Assembly: GCA_017466125.1 (NCBI GenBank)
Contig: JAFTUS010000223.1
Span: 1 to 47,243 of the forward strand
Source of the DNA: Lentisphaeria bacterium
Lineage (GTDB): Bacteria; Verrucomicrobiota; Lentisphaeria; Victivallales; Victivallaceae
DNA: 47,243 nt
Direction of reading: 5' to 3'
The stretch's first letter is position 1. Every line of letters starts with the position of its first letter. Below, in pieces: positions 8,598-16,997 of the stretch. The notes under the pieces were generated by a model. The model ran no database searches, was not told the DNA's origin, and saw nothing but the letters and a program-made list of their open reading frames with translations. The position numbers were made by a program, and so were the translations under genes.

Positions 8598-9575
8598 ATG
8601 AACAGCCGCAAATTATTTCTGACCCTGTTTCTTGCAGTATTGACGGCAATGCCGCTTGCCGCACAAGTGGGGCTTTCCATCAAACTGAACCGCATGACTT
8701 ACATGATCTACGAACCGGTCCACGCATTTGTCGCCATACGGAATGACTCCGGGCGGGCACTGGTATTCGGAACCAATCCCCGGCTTCAGGGTTTCATTCT
8801 TTTTGACATCCGCGATCAGCACAACCGGCGGGTCCCCAAAAAAGGAAATGCAGAAATCTCCGTTACCGATCTTCTGATCAATGCCGGAGAGACCAAACCG
8901 CTCTTTTTCCGCCTCGACCGCTTTTACGACCTGACCAAACCCGGCATTTACCGCGTAAAAGTCTATATTTCCCACCCGCAGCTCCCGAACGATTTTGAAA
9001 GCAAAGAGTCGATTTTCTGGGTCGCAAACGGCTCTCCGATCTGGAAGAAAACGGTAGGACTTCCCAAACTGGATGACAATGACAAGTCGGACATCGAGTC
9101 CCGCACCTATACCATCCGGGCACTGTTTGACGGACAGACGCGCTATTACTATCTGGTCGTTGAAGATGAAGAACATATCTACGGAGTTATGCGCATCGGC
9201 AAGGCTCTCGGACAGGAAAAAATCCACGCCGAAGTCGATATGCTCAGCCGTATCCATATCTTAAATCCGATCTCAACCAATGTCCACCATCATCTCTCTT
9301 TTGCCCTTGACGGCAGCAACACCATCAACCAATACTGGAAAAACACAGAGACCATTCCAACGTTGATGCGGGACCGCTCCGGCAAAGTGTTCGTTGCGGG
9401 CGGCGCACCCGCCCTTCAGGGGATCGACTACAAGACGCTCGACCCCAAACAGAAAAATGCCGACCAACTGACCCGGGAGTTTGAAGAGGCCTACCAACTT
9501 CAAAATCCCGGCAAAAATACGGTTCCCCGGAAAAATGAAGGACTGGTCGATTTGGGAAAATCCCTTGAAAATTAA
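8598..9575 (+). CDS. Secreted protein of unknown function
   Basis: A 325-residue protein with a clear signal peptide (positive MNSRK, hydrophobic LFLTLFLAVLTAMPL, cleavage likely after LAAQ). The mature N-terminal half (SIKLNRMTYMIYEPVHAFVAIRNDSGRALVF, then FFRLDRFYDLTKPGIYRVKVYI) looks like an immunoglobulin-like beta-sandwich, as in many periplasmic proteins that begin with an expected stress-bearing domain. No catalytic motif is evident, and I do not recognise the family. It follows the glycosyltransferase by 9 bp with GGAGG before its start, so it is probably in the same operon. Confidence 0.8.
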   Translation: MNSRKLFLTLFLAVLTAMPLAAQVGLSIKLNRMTYMIYEPVHAFVAIRNDSGRALVFGTNPRLQGFILFDIRDQHNRRVPKKGNAEISVTDLLINAGETKPLFFRLDRFYDLTKPGIYRVKVYISHPQLPNDFESKESIFWVANGSPIWKKTVGLPKLDDNDKSDIESRTYTIRALFDGQTRYYYLVVEDEEHIYGVMRIGKALGQEKIHAEVDMLSRIHILNPISTNVHHHLSFALDGSNTINQYWKNTETIPTLMRDRSGKVFVAGGAPALQGIDYKTLDPKQKNADQLTREFEEAYQLQNPGKNTVPRKNEGLVDLGKSLEN

Positions 9576-9593
9576 AAAAAAACAGGATTTGAC

Positions 9594-9622
9594 TTGACTT
9601 TTCGGCAGAAAGTTGTTATTTT
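9594..9622 (+). promoter_or_regulatory. frr promoter
   Basis: TTGACT (9594-9599), 17-bp spacer, TATTTT (9617-9622). A second TTGACT overlaps it at 9589-9594. It lies in the 88-bp gap between the secreted-protein gene and frr. Confidence 0.55.
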
Positions 9623-9663
9623 ATAAACATGTTTGTTTTTATTAACCGATTGGAGGAAATAAG

Positions 9664-10227
9664 ATGTTTGATCCCGATGAAATGCTCATGGAATTGGAAG
9701 AGCGCATGATGAAGACCGAAGAGGCTCTGAAACAGAACTTCAATGGTATCCGTACCGGCAAAGCCTCCCCCGCACTGGTGGAGAACGTAATGGTCGAATA
9801 CTACGGCTGCAACACCCGTCTGAAAGAATTGGCAGGTATCTCCGCCCCCGAACCGCGTCTGCTGGTCATCCAGCCGTGGGACGCCTCTGCGGTTGCCGCC
9901 GTTGAAAAAGCGATCCTCGCCTCCAACCTCGGCATCACTCCCATGAGTGACGGCAAGACCCTCAAACTCCCCATTCCGGAATTGAGTCAGGATCGCCGTC
10001 AGGCTTTGGCAAAACAGGCCAAAGGTGCTGTGGAAGATGCAAAGGTCGCTCTCCGCAATCTGCGCCGTGAAGGCAATGATGCTATCAAAAAAGCCCTCAA
10101 AGACAGCGACATCACCGAAGATGAAAACAAGAAACTGCTGGATGAGGTTCAGAAACTCACCGACCGTTACATCGCTTCGCTGGACAAAGAACTGACTGTC
10201 AAAGAAAAAGAACTGATGACGGTCTGA
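9664..10227 (+). CDS. frr: Ribosome recycling factor
   Basis: A 187-residue factor that, with EF-G, splits post-termination ribosomes. The sequence starts with an acidic helix, then FNGIRTGKASPALVENVMVEYYG, TRLKELAGISAPEPRLLVIQPWD, the turn with SNLGITPMSDGKTLKLPIPELSQDRR and the closing three-helix bundle with LDKELTVKEKELM. Length and all blocks match. The start has TTGGAGGAAATAAG ahead of it. Unusually, pyrH and tsf are not beside it. A strong intrinsic terminator follows inside the next reading frame. Confidence 0.98.
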   Translation: MFDPDEMLMELEERMMKTEEALKQNFNGIRTGKASPALVENVMVEYYGCNTRLKELAGISAPEPRLLVIQPWDASAVAAVEKAILASNLGITPMSDGKTLKLPIPELSQDRRQALAKQAKGAVEDAKVALRNLRREGNDAIKKALKDSDITEDENKKLLDEVQKLTDRYIASLDKELTVKEKELMTV

Positions 10228-12047
10228 TGACGAAGAAAAGTACATCTTCAAAAAACGCCTGCCGTAAAAAAAACGGCGGCGTTTTTTTGCGTATTTTATT
10301 TGCGGCAGCGGTTGCGGCATTTGTACTGCGGCTTTTCGTAAGCAGTGAACTCGGAGCAATCAATTACGGACTCAACAGCGTTTATTCTCCCTCAAAACTG
10401 ACGGATCTTGCCACTTATATGGATTTGGCACAGCAAGTTGTCAAGGGGGAATATACCGGAGTATTCTACTATCAACCCTTTTATTACGCCGTCTTTCTTC
10501 CAGCGATCTATTTTGTCTGCAACTCCATAAAGGCGGTGATTTTCGTTCAGTGCCTGACGGGGGCGTTGACCGTCTTTCTTGCCGGTCTTTGCGGGGCAAA
10601 ACTTTTCGGGAAAAAAGCGGGTATATGTGCGGCGGTCCTCTGCGGGATATCCACTCCGCTGCTGCTCTACACGCCGTATCACCAGAACGAAACATTACAG
10701 GCATTCAATTTAACGTTGCTTTTCTTTCTGACCCTTTCCGCATTGGGGAAATGGAGCGGAAAACGCTGGTTCGGAGTCGGAATTTTTGCGGGCATCGCTA
10801 TTCTGACCCGCGGAAATATCTGGCTGCTGCTGCCGGTGATTTTTGCGGCACTTCTTCTGGATGGTCTCCGGCAGAAACAACGCTGGTGTTCCATTGTAAA
10901 AATGGTTCTGCTAACCTTATTTGCGCTGTTGCTTGTTCAAGCTCCGTTCATCTGGCACAACAGCAGAGAACTGGGGCGTTTGAGCGGGCCCAGCACGGCG
11001 GCAGATGCGGTGCTGGCATTGGGAAACACTCCGGAAGCCCCTGCCGGCGGGCGTGACCCCGGACTTCCGGCAGGTCCGATGGAGTACCCCGAAGCCTATC
11101 ATCAATGGATGGCATCGGGCAAATCCTCTGCGCAAAACATGCTGGACTGGCTGAAAAGCGAACCGCTGGCATTTCTGGAACTTCAGTTCCGCAAACTGCT
11201 GCTTTTCTGGGATTACCGTGAAATTCCGAACAATGTCTCTCTCTATGGCGAAGGCGAATACAGCCATATTCTGCAAATACTTCTTGCCGGGCGCAGTTGT
11301 GTGTTGATCCCGCTGGGGCTGGCGGGTTTGTTTCTCTTCTTGCGCCGCACGTGGAAACGCCGTTCTCTCCGTTTGGGAATACTCTACGGCTTTATTCTTT
11401 TTTACTGGGGAACGATTGCGGCATTTTACATTCTCTCCCGTTTCCGTGCGCCGATTTTGCCGCTGCTGACCATTCCGGCGGGAGGTTTTATCGGTCTGGT
11501 CCTGCGCCAGGTATTGAACCGGGGCTCATCCCGCCGGAAAGATTTTCTGCTGTTGAGTTTCACGGCACTGGTGGGGGGGCTTTGGATTTCGATCTCCTCT
11601 TACGACACCTATCGGGAACATTGGGAACCGGGCATCATGCGGCTCGTCCGTCCTTCCGGGACCCGCATCAAAGGTTGTGTATTTGACCACGGGCCGTTCA
11701 CTTTCGGAGGCTGGCAGGAGCGGAAACTGGTTCCCGGCATGATTTTCAGCAAAAAGTTCATCAATGCTCCGGAAACAGGAGAAACGGAAGTAAGTTTCTT
11801 CTCGCAGAGCGGCGGAACGCTGCAAATGCGTATCAATGGTCAAGTTCATGATATAACCTTGAAACAAGGTTTGCAGAAACATCGTTTCCCGACAAAACTG
11901 CTCGGAGGGGAAGTTTCTTTTGAAGTGCTCGAAGCCATCGGAGAACCGGCGATCATCTGCGACACCCAGCGTATTTACGAACGTTCGACAATAAACGGAG
12001 AACTGCTCAATGCCGAATGGGTCATGCGCTTTTACAGCAAAAACTGA
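10227..12047 (+). CDS. Polytopic membrane glycosyltransferase (PMT/ArnT-like)
   Basis: A 606-residue integral membrane protein with about 10-12 hydrophobic segments in its first 430 residues and a soluble C-terminal domain (about 470-606) rich in beta strands. The layout, with an early lumenal loop followed by YYQPFYYAVF, resembles PMT_2/ArnT-type GT-C transferases, which move sugars from polyprenyl-phosphate donors to lipids or proteins on the periplasmic face. No single diagnostic motif was confirmed, so the subfamily is open. Its first ATG overlaps the frr stop (TGATG), and codons 8-21 are made of the frr terminator hairpin. Otherwise no ATG start occurs before the first membrane segment. 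Confidence 0.75.
   Translation: MTKKSTSSKNACRKKNGGVFLRILFAAAVAAFVLRLFVSSELGAINYGLNSVYSPSKLTDLATYMDLAQQVVKGEYTGVFYYQPFYYAVFLPAIYFVCNSIKAVIFVQCLTGALTVFLAGLCGAKLFGKKAGICAAVLCGISTPLLLYTPYHQNETLQAFNLTLLFFLTLSALGKWSGKRWFGVGIFAGIAILTRGNIWLLLPVIFAALLLDGLRQKQRWCSIVKMVLLTLFALLLVQAPFIWHNSRELGRLSGPSTAADAVLALGNTPEAPAGGRDPGLPAGPMEYPEAYHQWMASGKSSAQNMLDWLKSEPLAFLELQFRKLLLFWDYREIPNNVSLYGEGEYSHILQILLAGRSCVLIPLGLAGLFLFLRRTWKRRSLRLGILYGFILFYWGTIAAFYILSRFRAPILPLLTIPAGGFIGLVLRQVLNRGSSRRKDFLLLSFTALVGGLWISISSYDTYREHWEPGIMRLVRPSGTRIKGCVFDHGPFTFGGWQERKLVPGMIFSKKFINAPETGETEVSFFSQSGGTLQMRINGQVHDITLKQGLQKHRFPTKLLGGEVSFEVLEAIGEPAIICDTQRIYERSTINGELLNAEWVMRFYSKN
10250..10288 (+). terminator. Strong intrinsic terminator after frr, inside the next CDS
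   Basis: AAAAAACGCC (10250-10259), bulged T, GCCGT (10261-10265) pair with ACGGC (10273-10277) and GGCG plus seven T (10278-10288). The loop is A-rich. It is the best-formed terminator in the chromosomal part and begins 22 bp after the frr stop, within the coding frame of the membrane glycosyltransferase. Confidence 0.85.
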
Positions 12048-12086
12048 AAAAACGCTTGAATTTCTGAAAAAAAGTTTTCTTACTGC

Positions 12087-12114
12087 TTGCATTTTGATTT
12101 TCAGGCATTATATT
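12087..12114 (+). promoter_or_regulatory. tRNA-Val promoter
   Basis: TTGCAT (12087-12092), 16-bp spacer, TATATT (12109-12114). The predicted start is near 12121, giving a short leader before the tRNA at 12133. Confidence 0.65.
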
Positions 12115-12132
12115 ATGGAAACAACCCAATAG

Positions 12133-12209
12133 GGGCGGTTAGCTCAGTTGGTTAGAGCGCTGCTTTCACACGGCAGAGGTCATGAGTTCGAGTCTCGTAC
12201 CGCCCACCA
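12133..12209 (+). tRNA. tRNA-Val(CAC)
   Basis: A 77-nt cloverleaf including encoded CCA. The acceptor arms GGGCGGT and ACCGCCC pair fully. The D arm is GCTC/GAGC, the anticodon stem CTGCT/GGCAG carries loop TTCACAC (anticodon CAC, valine GTG codons), and the T arm is ATGAG-TTCGAGT-CTCGT. Its final CCA is also the start of an 11-bp inverted repeat. Confidence 0.96.
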
Positions 12210-12231
12210 TTTTTGCCTGCGGCAAAAATGG
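12207..12231 (+). terminator. Perfect hairpin starting in the tRNA-Val CCA
   Basis: CCATTTTTGCC (12207-12217) is perfectly complementary to GGCAAAAATGG (12221-12231), with loop TGC. The 5' arm includes the tRNA CCA end. There is no T-run after it, so it is not a canonical terminator. It may be a processing or transcript-end signal. Confidence 0.4.
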
Positions 12232-12696
12232 TGAACGAAGCCGCAAGGCTTTTCTTCACGCGGCGTCAGCCGCTCTTCACTCAAAACCGAAGGTTTTCTT
12301 CACATCTTCACGAATTCCAGGAAGCCTTGCTTGCTTGTCCACCGTAGCCTTGTGCGAAGGTGGATGAAGTCGTTTCATTACGCTGTCGCTTCATTGCACT
12401 TGTGAAGCCGCTCCGCAACAGTGGCTTGTGCCTTGCGTTACTCGACTTTCAGTCTGCGTTACTCTGGCTCAAACCGCTATCGCTCCGCTTGTGAAGTTGC
12501 CGCCTTTCGGCGGGAGGATGTGTTACCTTTACAGCGCGGCTTTGCCGCTTAATTTCTTTTACTTGAAAACCCATTGCGGCAGAGCCTTTATCAAACGGTA
12601 TTTTAAACCAAAAATCATCTGATAATTTGGTTTAACCCGAAATTTTCATAATCCCCAATTTTTACAGAAAATTATCGAAAATCTGTAATCCGCAAG
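12232..12696. repeat. Gene-free stretch packed with small hairpins and TTCAC motifs
   Basis: No credible gene here. Small stem-loops follow one another: AAGCC/GGCTT (12238-12251), GCGGC/GCCGC (12260-12273), AAAACC/GGTTTT (12283-12297), TCCACC/GGTGGA (12338-12364), CCGCC/GGCGG (12500-12513) and GCGGC/GCCGC (12536-12548). TTCAC stands at 12255, 12276, 12299 and 12307, between the first hairpins. TGCGTTACTC occurs twice between 12430 and 12465. It looks like a decayed or mobile palindromic-repeat cluster behind a tRNA. From about 12600 it turns into plain AT-rich DNA. Confidence 0.6.
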
Positions 12697-12725
12697 TTGC
12701 AAATGCCTGCGGGAGATGGTATATT
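12697..12725 (+). promoter_or_regulatory. Promoter of the lipoprotein phosphatase gene
   Basis: TTGCAA (12697-12702), 17-bp spacer, TATATT (12720-12725), about 40 bp ahead of the preferred start at 12765. Confidence 0.6.
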
Positions 12726-12764
12726 ACCCGTTAGATGGTTGAGTTGATAATGGAGGTGTTTGAG

Positions 12765-13682
12765 ATGAGAAAAGTCAATATTGGCACTTTGCTGTGCATT
12801 CTGCTGATCGTTTTACTTGCCGGATGTTATGGTATTCCCATCGAACACAACTATATCGGCATGACCAAAGCTGAAGTTGCGGCTCATCTGGAAAAACGAG
12901 CAGAGCGCAGTCGTTGGAGTAAGAATCGGTTTGCCATTGAAATATCAGTTATTGGTATACAAACGCCTTACTGGTTCAATAATGATGAGGAAGTTGCCCA
13001 AACGTCTCCCGTAATCTCTGCAAATGTGTGGCGTTGCGATTTTTTTCCTCAAAGACATTGGCTCTTGGGATGGAACGGACTTAAAGCATCGTGGCTGTAC
13101 AAAACACTTGTTTTTCAAGATGGAAAGGTCGTAAAACAGACCGAAGGGACGATGCCTTATAAAACCTATGGCGTTGGGGGGCAATCGCCTTATCCCCAAT
13201 TTCCGAAAAACTTTCACAAGGTCAATAAAAATCTTTACCGTTCCGGTCAACCGGATGAGGATGAATTTTTTTCACTCTATACCTTCAACGAAATACGCAG
13301 CGTGCTGAATTTACGGGAACACAACAGCGACAAAGACGAAATCAATGCCATCAACACCAACAGGCACAATGCCGTTACTCTATATGAGATTCCCCTTGAT
13401 ACCGGAAAAATTACCGAAGATGATCTCTATAAAATTTTGACCGTCATCCGGGATGCTCCCAAGCCGCTTTTGATCCATTGCTGGCATGGCAGCGACCGCA
13501 CCGGATGTGCCGTTGCCGCATACCGCATCGTTTTTGAAAATTGGAGCGTGGAAGATGCCGTTTCCGAATTGATGAAACCTGAATACGGTCATCACAAAAC
13601 AATTTATACCAACATTCCGGAGCTGCTCCGCAAAGCCGATTGGCAGAAAATAAAAGCTGCCATTTTGAATAAGGAGAAATGA
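12765..13682 (+). CDS. Lipoprotein with a dual-specificity/tyrosine phosphatase domain
   Basis: About 305 residues from the start I prefer at 12765 (MRKVNIGTLL), which has GGAGG 7-11 bp ahead; the earlier ATG at 12735 lacks one. A lipoprotein signal ends LLAGC, so the protein should be lipid-anchored outside the cytoplasm. The C-terminal half has LYRSGQPDEDEFF, LNLREHN and the phosphatase P-loop HCWHGSDRTG, in which Cys and Arg of the CX5R motif are present. This matches DSP/Siw14-like phosphatases acting on phosphotyrosine or inositol phosphates. The first half is unrecognised. A small membrane protein gene overlaps its end. Confidence 0.85.
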   Translation: MRKVNIGTLLCILLIVLLAGCYGIPIEHNYIGMTKAEVAAHLEKRAERSRWSKNRFAIEISVIGIQTPYWFNNDEEVAQTSPVISANVWRCDFFPQRHWLLGWNGLKASWLYKTLVFQDGKVVKQTEGTMPYKTYGVGGQSPYPQFPKNFHKVNKNLYRSGQPDEDEFFSLYTFNEIRSVLNLREHNSDKDEINAINTNRHNAVTLYEIPLDTGKITEDDLYKILTVIRDAPKPLLIHCWHGSDRTGCAVAAYRIVFENWSVEDAVSELMKPEYGHHKTIYTNIPELLRKADWQKIKAAILNKEK

Positions 13683-13684
13683 CC

Positions 13685-13987
13685 ATGCTCAAATCAAAAA
13701 ACTTCTGGATTGCTGTCATTCTCCTGATTGTAACCAATATCGGGACTGCTGTCGGATGTATGTGGGTGGCTAAAAAAATAACTGCTTTACATATAATGTC
13801 AGTTTACAGCAGTATGAATTTCAAAAAAGTTGAAGATACAAAATTGTTGCTGACAGCAATCTCTGATGAGATTAAAAAAGATCCGGAACAGGCAATCGTA
13901 AAAATAGACAAATTGCAACAGCAAATCCCAAATTCATACGAAGGCTTCAGAACTGCTGAAGAACTGAAAAAAGCTGGCTTTAAATAA
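13685..13987 (+). CDS. Small single-pass membrane protein
   Basis: About 100 residues. One N-terminal membrane helix (FWIAVILLIVTNIGTAVGCMWVA) is followed by a soluble, helical, lysine-rich tail. The ATG at 13679 overlaps the previous stop but is almost on top of the AAGGAGAA site, so 13685 is the better start. No family recognised. Coupling to the phosphatase lipoprotein suggests the two work at the same membrane. Confidence 0.65.
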   Translation: MLKSKNFWIAVILLIVTNIGTAVGCMWVAKKITALHIMSVYSSMNFKKVEDTKLLLTAISDEIKKDPEQAIVKIDKLQQQIPNSYEGFRTAEELKKAGFK

Positions 13988-14317
13988 ATGTCGGCGGTAC
14001 GATTGTTTTTCGGGGCGGCTTTTGTTTCTGCGGAAATTACAGACATTTACTTTGAGGTGAAAGCCGTTCTCTGTTTGGATTTTTATGCGTCAAGAGATGT
14101 TTTCCGAAGAAACGGCATAGTTCAGCAAAATCGTATTGTCAACAACCGTTTTGAGCTTGAGAGAACTATTCCGAAGAATTAAAACATCCTCCACCATTCA
14201 GTCAAGTTTGAGGGTATCAATTTGCTTGTGTGGTGCATTCAGTCTTGTATGTTATATCTTACAATCGTCACGTTTGTTTGCCTCTGAACTAAATCGCCAA
14301 TAATCCCGGTAAACGGT
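13988..14317. other. Spacer with no convincing gene
   Basis: Roughly 330 bp at lower GC than its surroundings. A 64-codon plus-strand frame at 13988-14182 has no ribosome-binding site and an unlikely composition. On the minus strand a broken frame (stop-interrupted near 14090) reads LRNSSLKLKTVVDNTILLNY, which could be an eroded gene, but I cannot match it. No repeats or clear RNA structure seen. Confidence 0.5.
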
Positions 14318-14345
14318 TTGAAAAAACGGCATCCGGCATTATAGT
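14318..14345 (+). promoter_or_regulatory. Promoter of the glycoside hydrolase gene
   Basis: TTGAAA (14318-14323), 16-bp spacer, TATAGT (14340-14345), 44 bp ahead of the start codon. A weak AAAGGG ribosome-binding site follows. Confidence 0.55.
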
Positions 14346-14388
14346 ATACCCGTAACGTCTGAAATGTACTGCAAAGGGCAATCTGAAA

Positions 14389-16260
14389 ATGTTTGAAAAA
14401 GATAAATTTTTAACGGGTGTCAATTACTGGGCCTCTCATGCCGCTACTGAAATGTGGAGCAAGTGGGATGCCGATGTGGTGGATCGGGACTTTTCCGAAC
14501 TGGAAAAATATGGAGTATCCATGCTGCGGGTGTTTCCGCTGTGGCCCGATTTTCAACCGTTGAAGTCGATTTCATGCGCAGGTCAATGCGTTCCGTTCGA
14601 CCTTCGCAGAGAGGGTTCAGAAGAACGTTTCCCCGATACGGAAGCCGGACGTGCCGGTGTCGATGAAACCATGATGGAACGCTTTGAAACACTCTGTGAC
14701 CTCGCCGAAAAACATCACATGAAATTGATCGTCTGCATCTTGACCGCTCACATGACATTCCGCCTCTACGTGCCGCACGCTTTTGAAGGACGCGACCTCT
14801 ATCTTGACCCCAAGGCTTTGAAGTGGGAAGGGAAGTTCTACCGTTATTTTGTCAGGCGCATGAAGCATCACCCCGCGATCGCCGCCTGGGAATCCGGCAA
14901 TGAATCCAATCTGATCTCTGCCACTCAAAATGAAGATACCGCATGGTTCTGGCAAAACTATGTTTACTCCATCATCCGCAACGAAGACACTTCACGCCCC
15001 ATTATCGCCGTGTCGGATCAGATGATCGACAACAACGCATGGCTTATCAAAGACGGTGCGGAATTGGGAGATGTCGTGGCGGTACACCCCTATTCCATGT
15101 GGGGGAACGGCGGTATTGAAGAGTTCAACCATATACGCAACATCATGTTTTCCACCTCGCTGAACCGTATCACACAGGATATTGCCGGTTGCGAATGTTT
15201 CATCGAAGAGATCGGCTGTCAGCGGGAAATCGCCACTGATACCGCACACATCGGCTCCGCCGCACGGAACATCCTCTGGAATTCGTGGCGCGAAAACTCT
15301 CATGCGCTGCTCTGGTGGTGCGCTTTTGACCAGACGGAATTTGATATTGCTCCCTACGGCTGGGGAAATCCGGCTTTGGAACACGGCATCCTCAAAGAAA
15401 ACTACGAACCGCACCCCATTGCTCTGGAAATGCAGAAATTCAATCATTTCCTGAAAACACTTCCCTTTTCCGCCCTGCCGGAAGTCAAACGTGACGGCGT
15501 TTGTCTTACCAATGATATGGAGATCGCCCAAAGTGCCTTCATCCTTTCACGGCAGGCGGGCGTCAATCTGAAATTTGCCGCTTCGCAGGAACAAAAACTG
15601 CCGGAGGCTGATTTCTACATGCTGCCCTCCGCCGCAAAACGGGGCGCACTCTCTACGCAAATGTGGAAAGTCCTTCTGGAAAAAGTCCATAACGGAGCAA
15701 CGCTCTATCTCTCTTTGAACGATACTTATCTGGATCACCTTGAAGATATTTGCGGCGTATCAGTCGTTGCACGACGGGTCGCCAGAGGGACCGTCGATGT
15801 AATGCTGGATGACCGCCGCATGACCCTGCCGCAGGAAATCAGCCGCAAGATGAAACTTGCCGGAGCAGAGATCCTCGCCGCTGATGCGGAGGGCAATGGA
15901 GTGTTTTTCCGTCACAAATTCGGCAAAGGAACGGTCTACACCCTCAACTTTGCATTGGAAAAACTGCTCTACTCCACACCGGGATACTTTGAGGCGGGAG
16001 CGTGGAAATTCTACAAAAAGATGTTCAACAAAGCGTATCTTGCGGAAACCGATGATGCCGCCGTGACCGCTACGGAACACTTTTTCAGCGAAAAATCAGC
16101 CGCCGTTGCAATAACCAATTCCGGCATGAATGAAGCCGCAACAGCCGTTACCATTGCCCCCGGCTGGAAAGTAACAGAAATGTACGGCGACGGAACGTTC
16201 AGCAACTCCACAATCACCCTTCCGGAAAACTCCGGCTGTATTCTGCTGTTGGGAAAGTAA
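14389..16260 (+). CDS. Glycoside hydrolase, GH5/clan A-like
   Basis: A 623-residue predicted beta-glycosidase or mannanase-like enzyme. The N-terminal barrel (about 1-350) begins LTGVNYW and has the acid/base pair Asn171-Glu172 in WESGNESN. The likely nucleophile is Glu274 in FIEEIG. WWCAFDQTEFDIAPYGW lies at the end of the barrel. The region after about 360 reads like the flavodoxin-like second domain of family 42/35-type enzymes (SRQAGVNLKFA, ADFYMLPSAAKRGAL, KFGKGTVYTLNFALEKLL), and a short beta domain closes the protein. There is no signal peptide, so it probably acts on imported oligosaccharides in the cytoplasm. The exact family and substrate are uncertain. It converges on the SDR gene with an 11-bp gap. 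Confidence 0.85.
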   Translation: MFEKDKFLTGVNYWASHAATEMWSKWDADVVDRDFSELEKYGVSMLRVFPLWPDFQPLKSISCAGQCVPFDLRREGSEERFPDTEAGRAGVDETMMERFETLCDLAEKHHMKLIVCILTAHMTFRLYVPHAFEGRDLYLDPKALKWEGKFYRYFVRRMKHHPAIAAWESGNESNLISATQNEDTAWFWQNYVYSIIRNEDTSRPIIAVSDQMIDNNAWLIKDGAELGDVVAVHPYSMWGNGGIEEFNHIRNIMFSTSLNRITQDIAGCECFIEEIGCQREIATDTAHIGSAARNILWNSWRENSHALLWWCAFDQTEFDIAPYGWGNPALEHGILKENYEPHPIALEMQKFNHFLKTLPFSALPEVKRDGVCLTNDMEIAQSAFILSRQAGVNLKFAASQEQKLPEADFYMLPSAAKRGALSTQMWKVLLEKVHNGATLYLSLNDTYLDHLEDICGVSVVARRVARGTVDVMLDDRRMTLPQEISRKMKLAGAEILAADAEGNGVFFRHKFGKGTVYTLNFALEKLLYSTPGYFEAGAWKFYKKMFNKAYLAETDDAAVTATEHFFSEKSAAVAITNSGMNEAATAVTIAPGWKVTEMYGDGTFSNSTITLPENSGCILLLGK

Positions 16261-16271
16261 ATTCCTGCGGA

Positions 16272-16997
16272 TCACAGTTTCCAGATCTTGCGGTTGGCTC
16301 TTTCGGTAACTGCGGGAAACATCCTTGCGAAAATACCGGCAAAACGGTACCAGTACGGATAGACCAGTTCACGCCGACGGCGTTCAGCGGCATTGCAGAC
16401 TTTCCTTGCGAAAGTTTCTGCATTTGAAGCCGTTCTGCCGGGAGTTTCCGGCGGTTTGCGCCCGCCTACCGCCCTGCTGGAAAATCCGGTGTCGATGCGG
16501 CCGGGACAAACGTTCAGAATATGGATATTCCGTCCGACGAGTTCCATTTTCAACGTCTGTGAAAACGCCCGCAATGCGGACTTTACCGCACAATATGCCC
16601 CCATGCAGGCAACGGGAACCAGGGCGGCGGCACTGGAAATATTGACCACACATCCCCCCGCAAGTTCATCGAGCAGTCCGCGGGTGATCGCAACCGGGGC
16701 GAAAAAGTCGATTTCAAACTCCCGCCGCAGTTCCTCCTCCGAAAGTTCCTCCCATGTCGCATAGGAACCTATGCCGGCATTGTTGACCAGTATGTCGATA
16801 TGCGGATAACGTTTTTTCAATTCAGCGACTCCGGCATCACGGGAGGCGGGGTCTGAAAAATCAGCGGCGATGAAATCATCGCAAAATCCGGGGTCCCGGC
16901 GGCAGACCGCCGCAACAGTATACCCTTTTCTCTGTAATTCTGCGGCAATGGCTTTTCCCAATCCGCTCGATGCTCCGGTAACAACGGCAATTTTCAC
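16272..16997 (-). CDS. Short-chain dehydrogenase/reductase
   Basis: A 241-residue SDR oxidoreductase. The nucleotide-binding TGASSGLG is at 8-15, NNAG follows the fourth strand, the catalytic Ser is in NISSAAALVP and the catalytic Tyr/Lys in AYCAVK. CPGRIDTGF follows. This is a classical SDR, probably NADPH-linked. Substrate unknown. Its start overlaps the radical SAM gene stop by 4 bp (ATGA), making it the last gene of the six-gene leftward operon that starts at 21916. Confidence 0.93.
   Translation of the reverse strand: MKIAVVTGASSGLGKAIAAELQRKGYTVAAVCRRDPGFCDDFIAADFSDPASRDAGVAELKKRYPHIDILVNNAGIGSYATWEELSEEELRREFEIDFFAPVAITRGLLDELAGGCVVNISSAAALVPVACMGAYCAVKSALRAFSQTLKMELVGRNIHILNVCPGRIDTGFSSRAVGGRKPPETPGRTASNAETFARKVCNAAERRRRELVYPYWYRFAGIFARMFPAVTERANRKIWKL

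Noticed and set aside
12182..12622. Plus-strand frames (61-64 codons) behind tRNA-Val
   Set aside because: The first begins inside the tRNA and both run through hairpin repeats. No ribosome-binding sites.
14045..14170. Transposase remnant on the minus strand
   Set aside because: A short stop-broken frame (LRNSSLKLKTVVDN and so on) looks vaguely like one, but no terminal repeats or target duplications are visible.
13988..14182. A 64-codon frame after the small membrane protein
   Set aside because: No ribosome-binding site, odd composition and no recognisable family. Treated as spacer.
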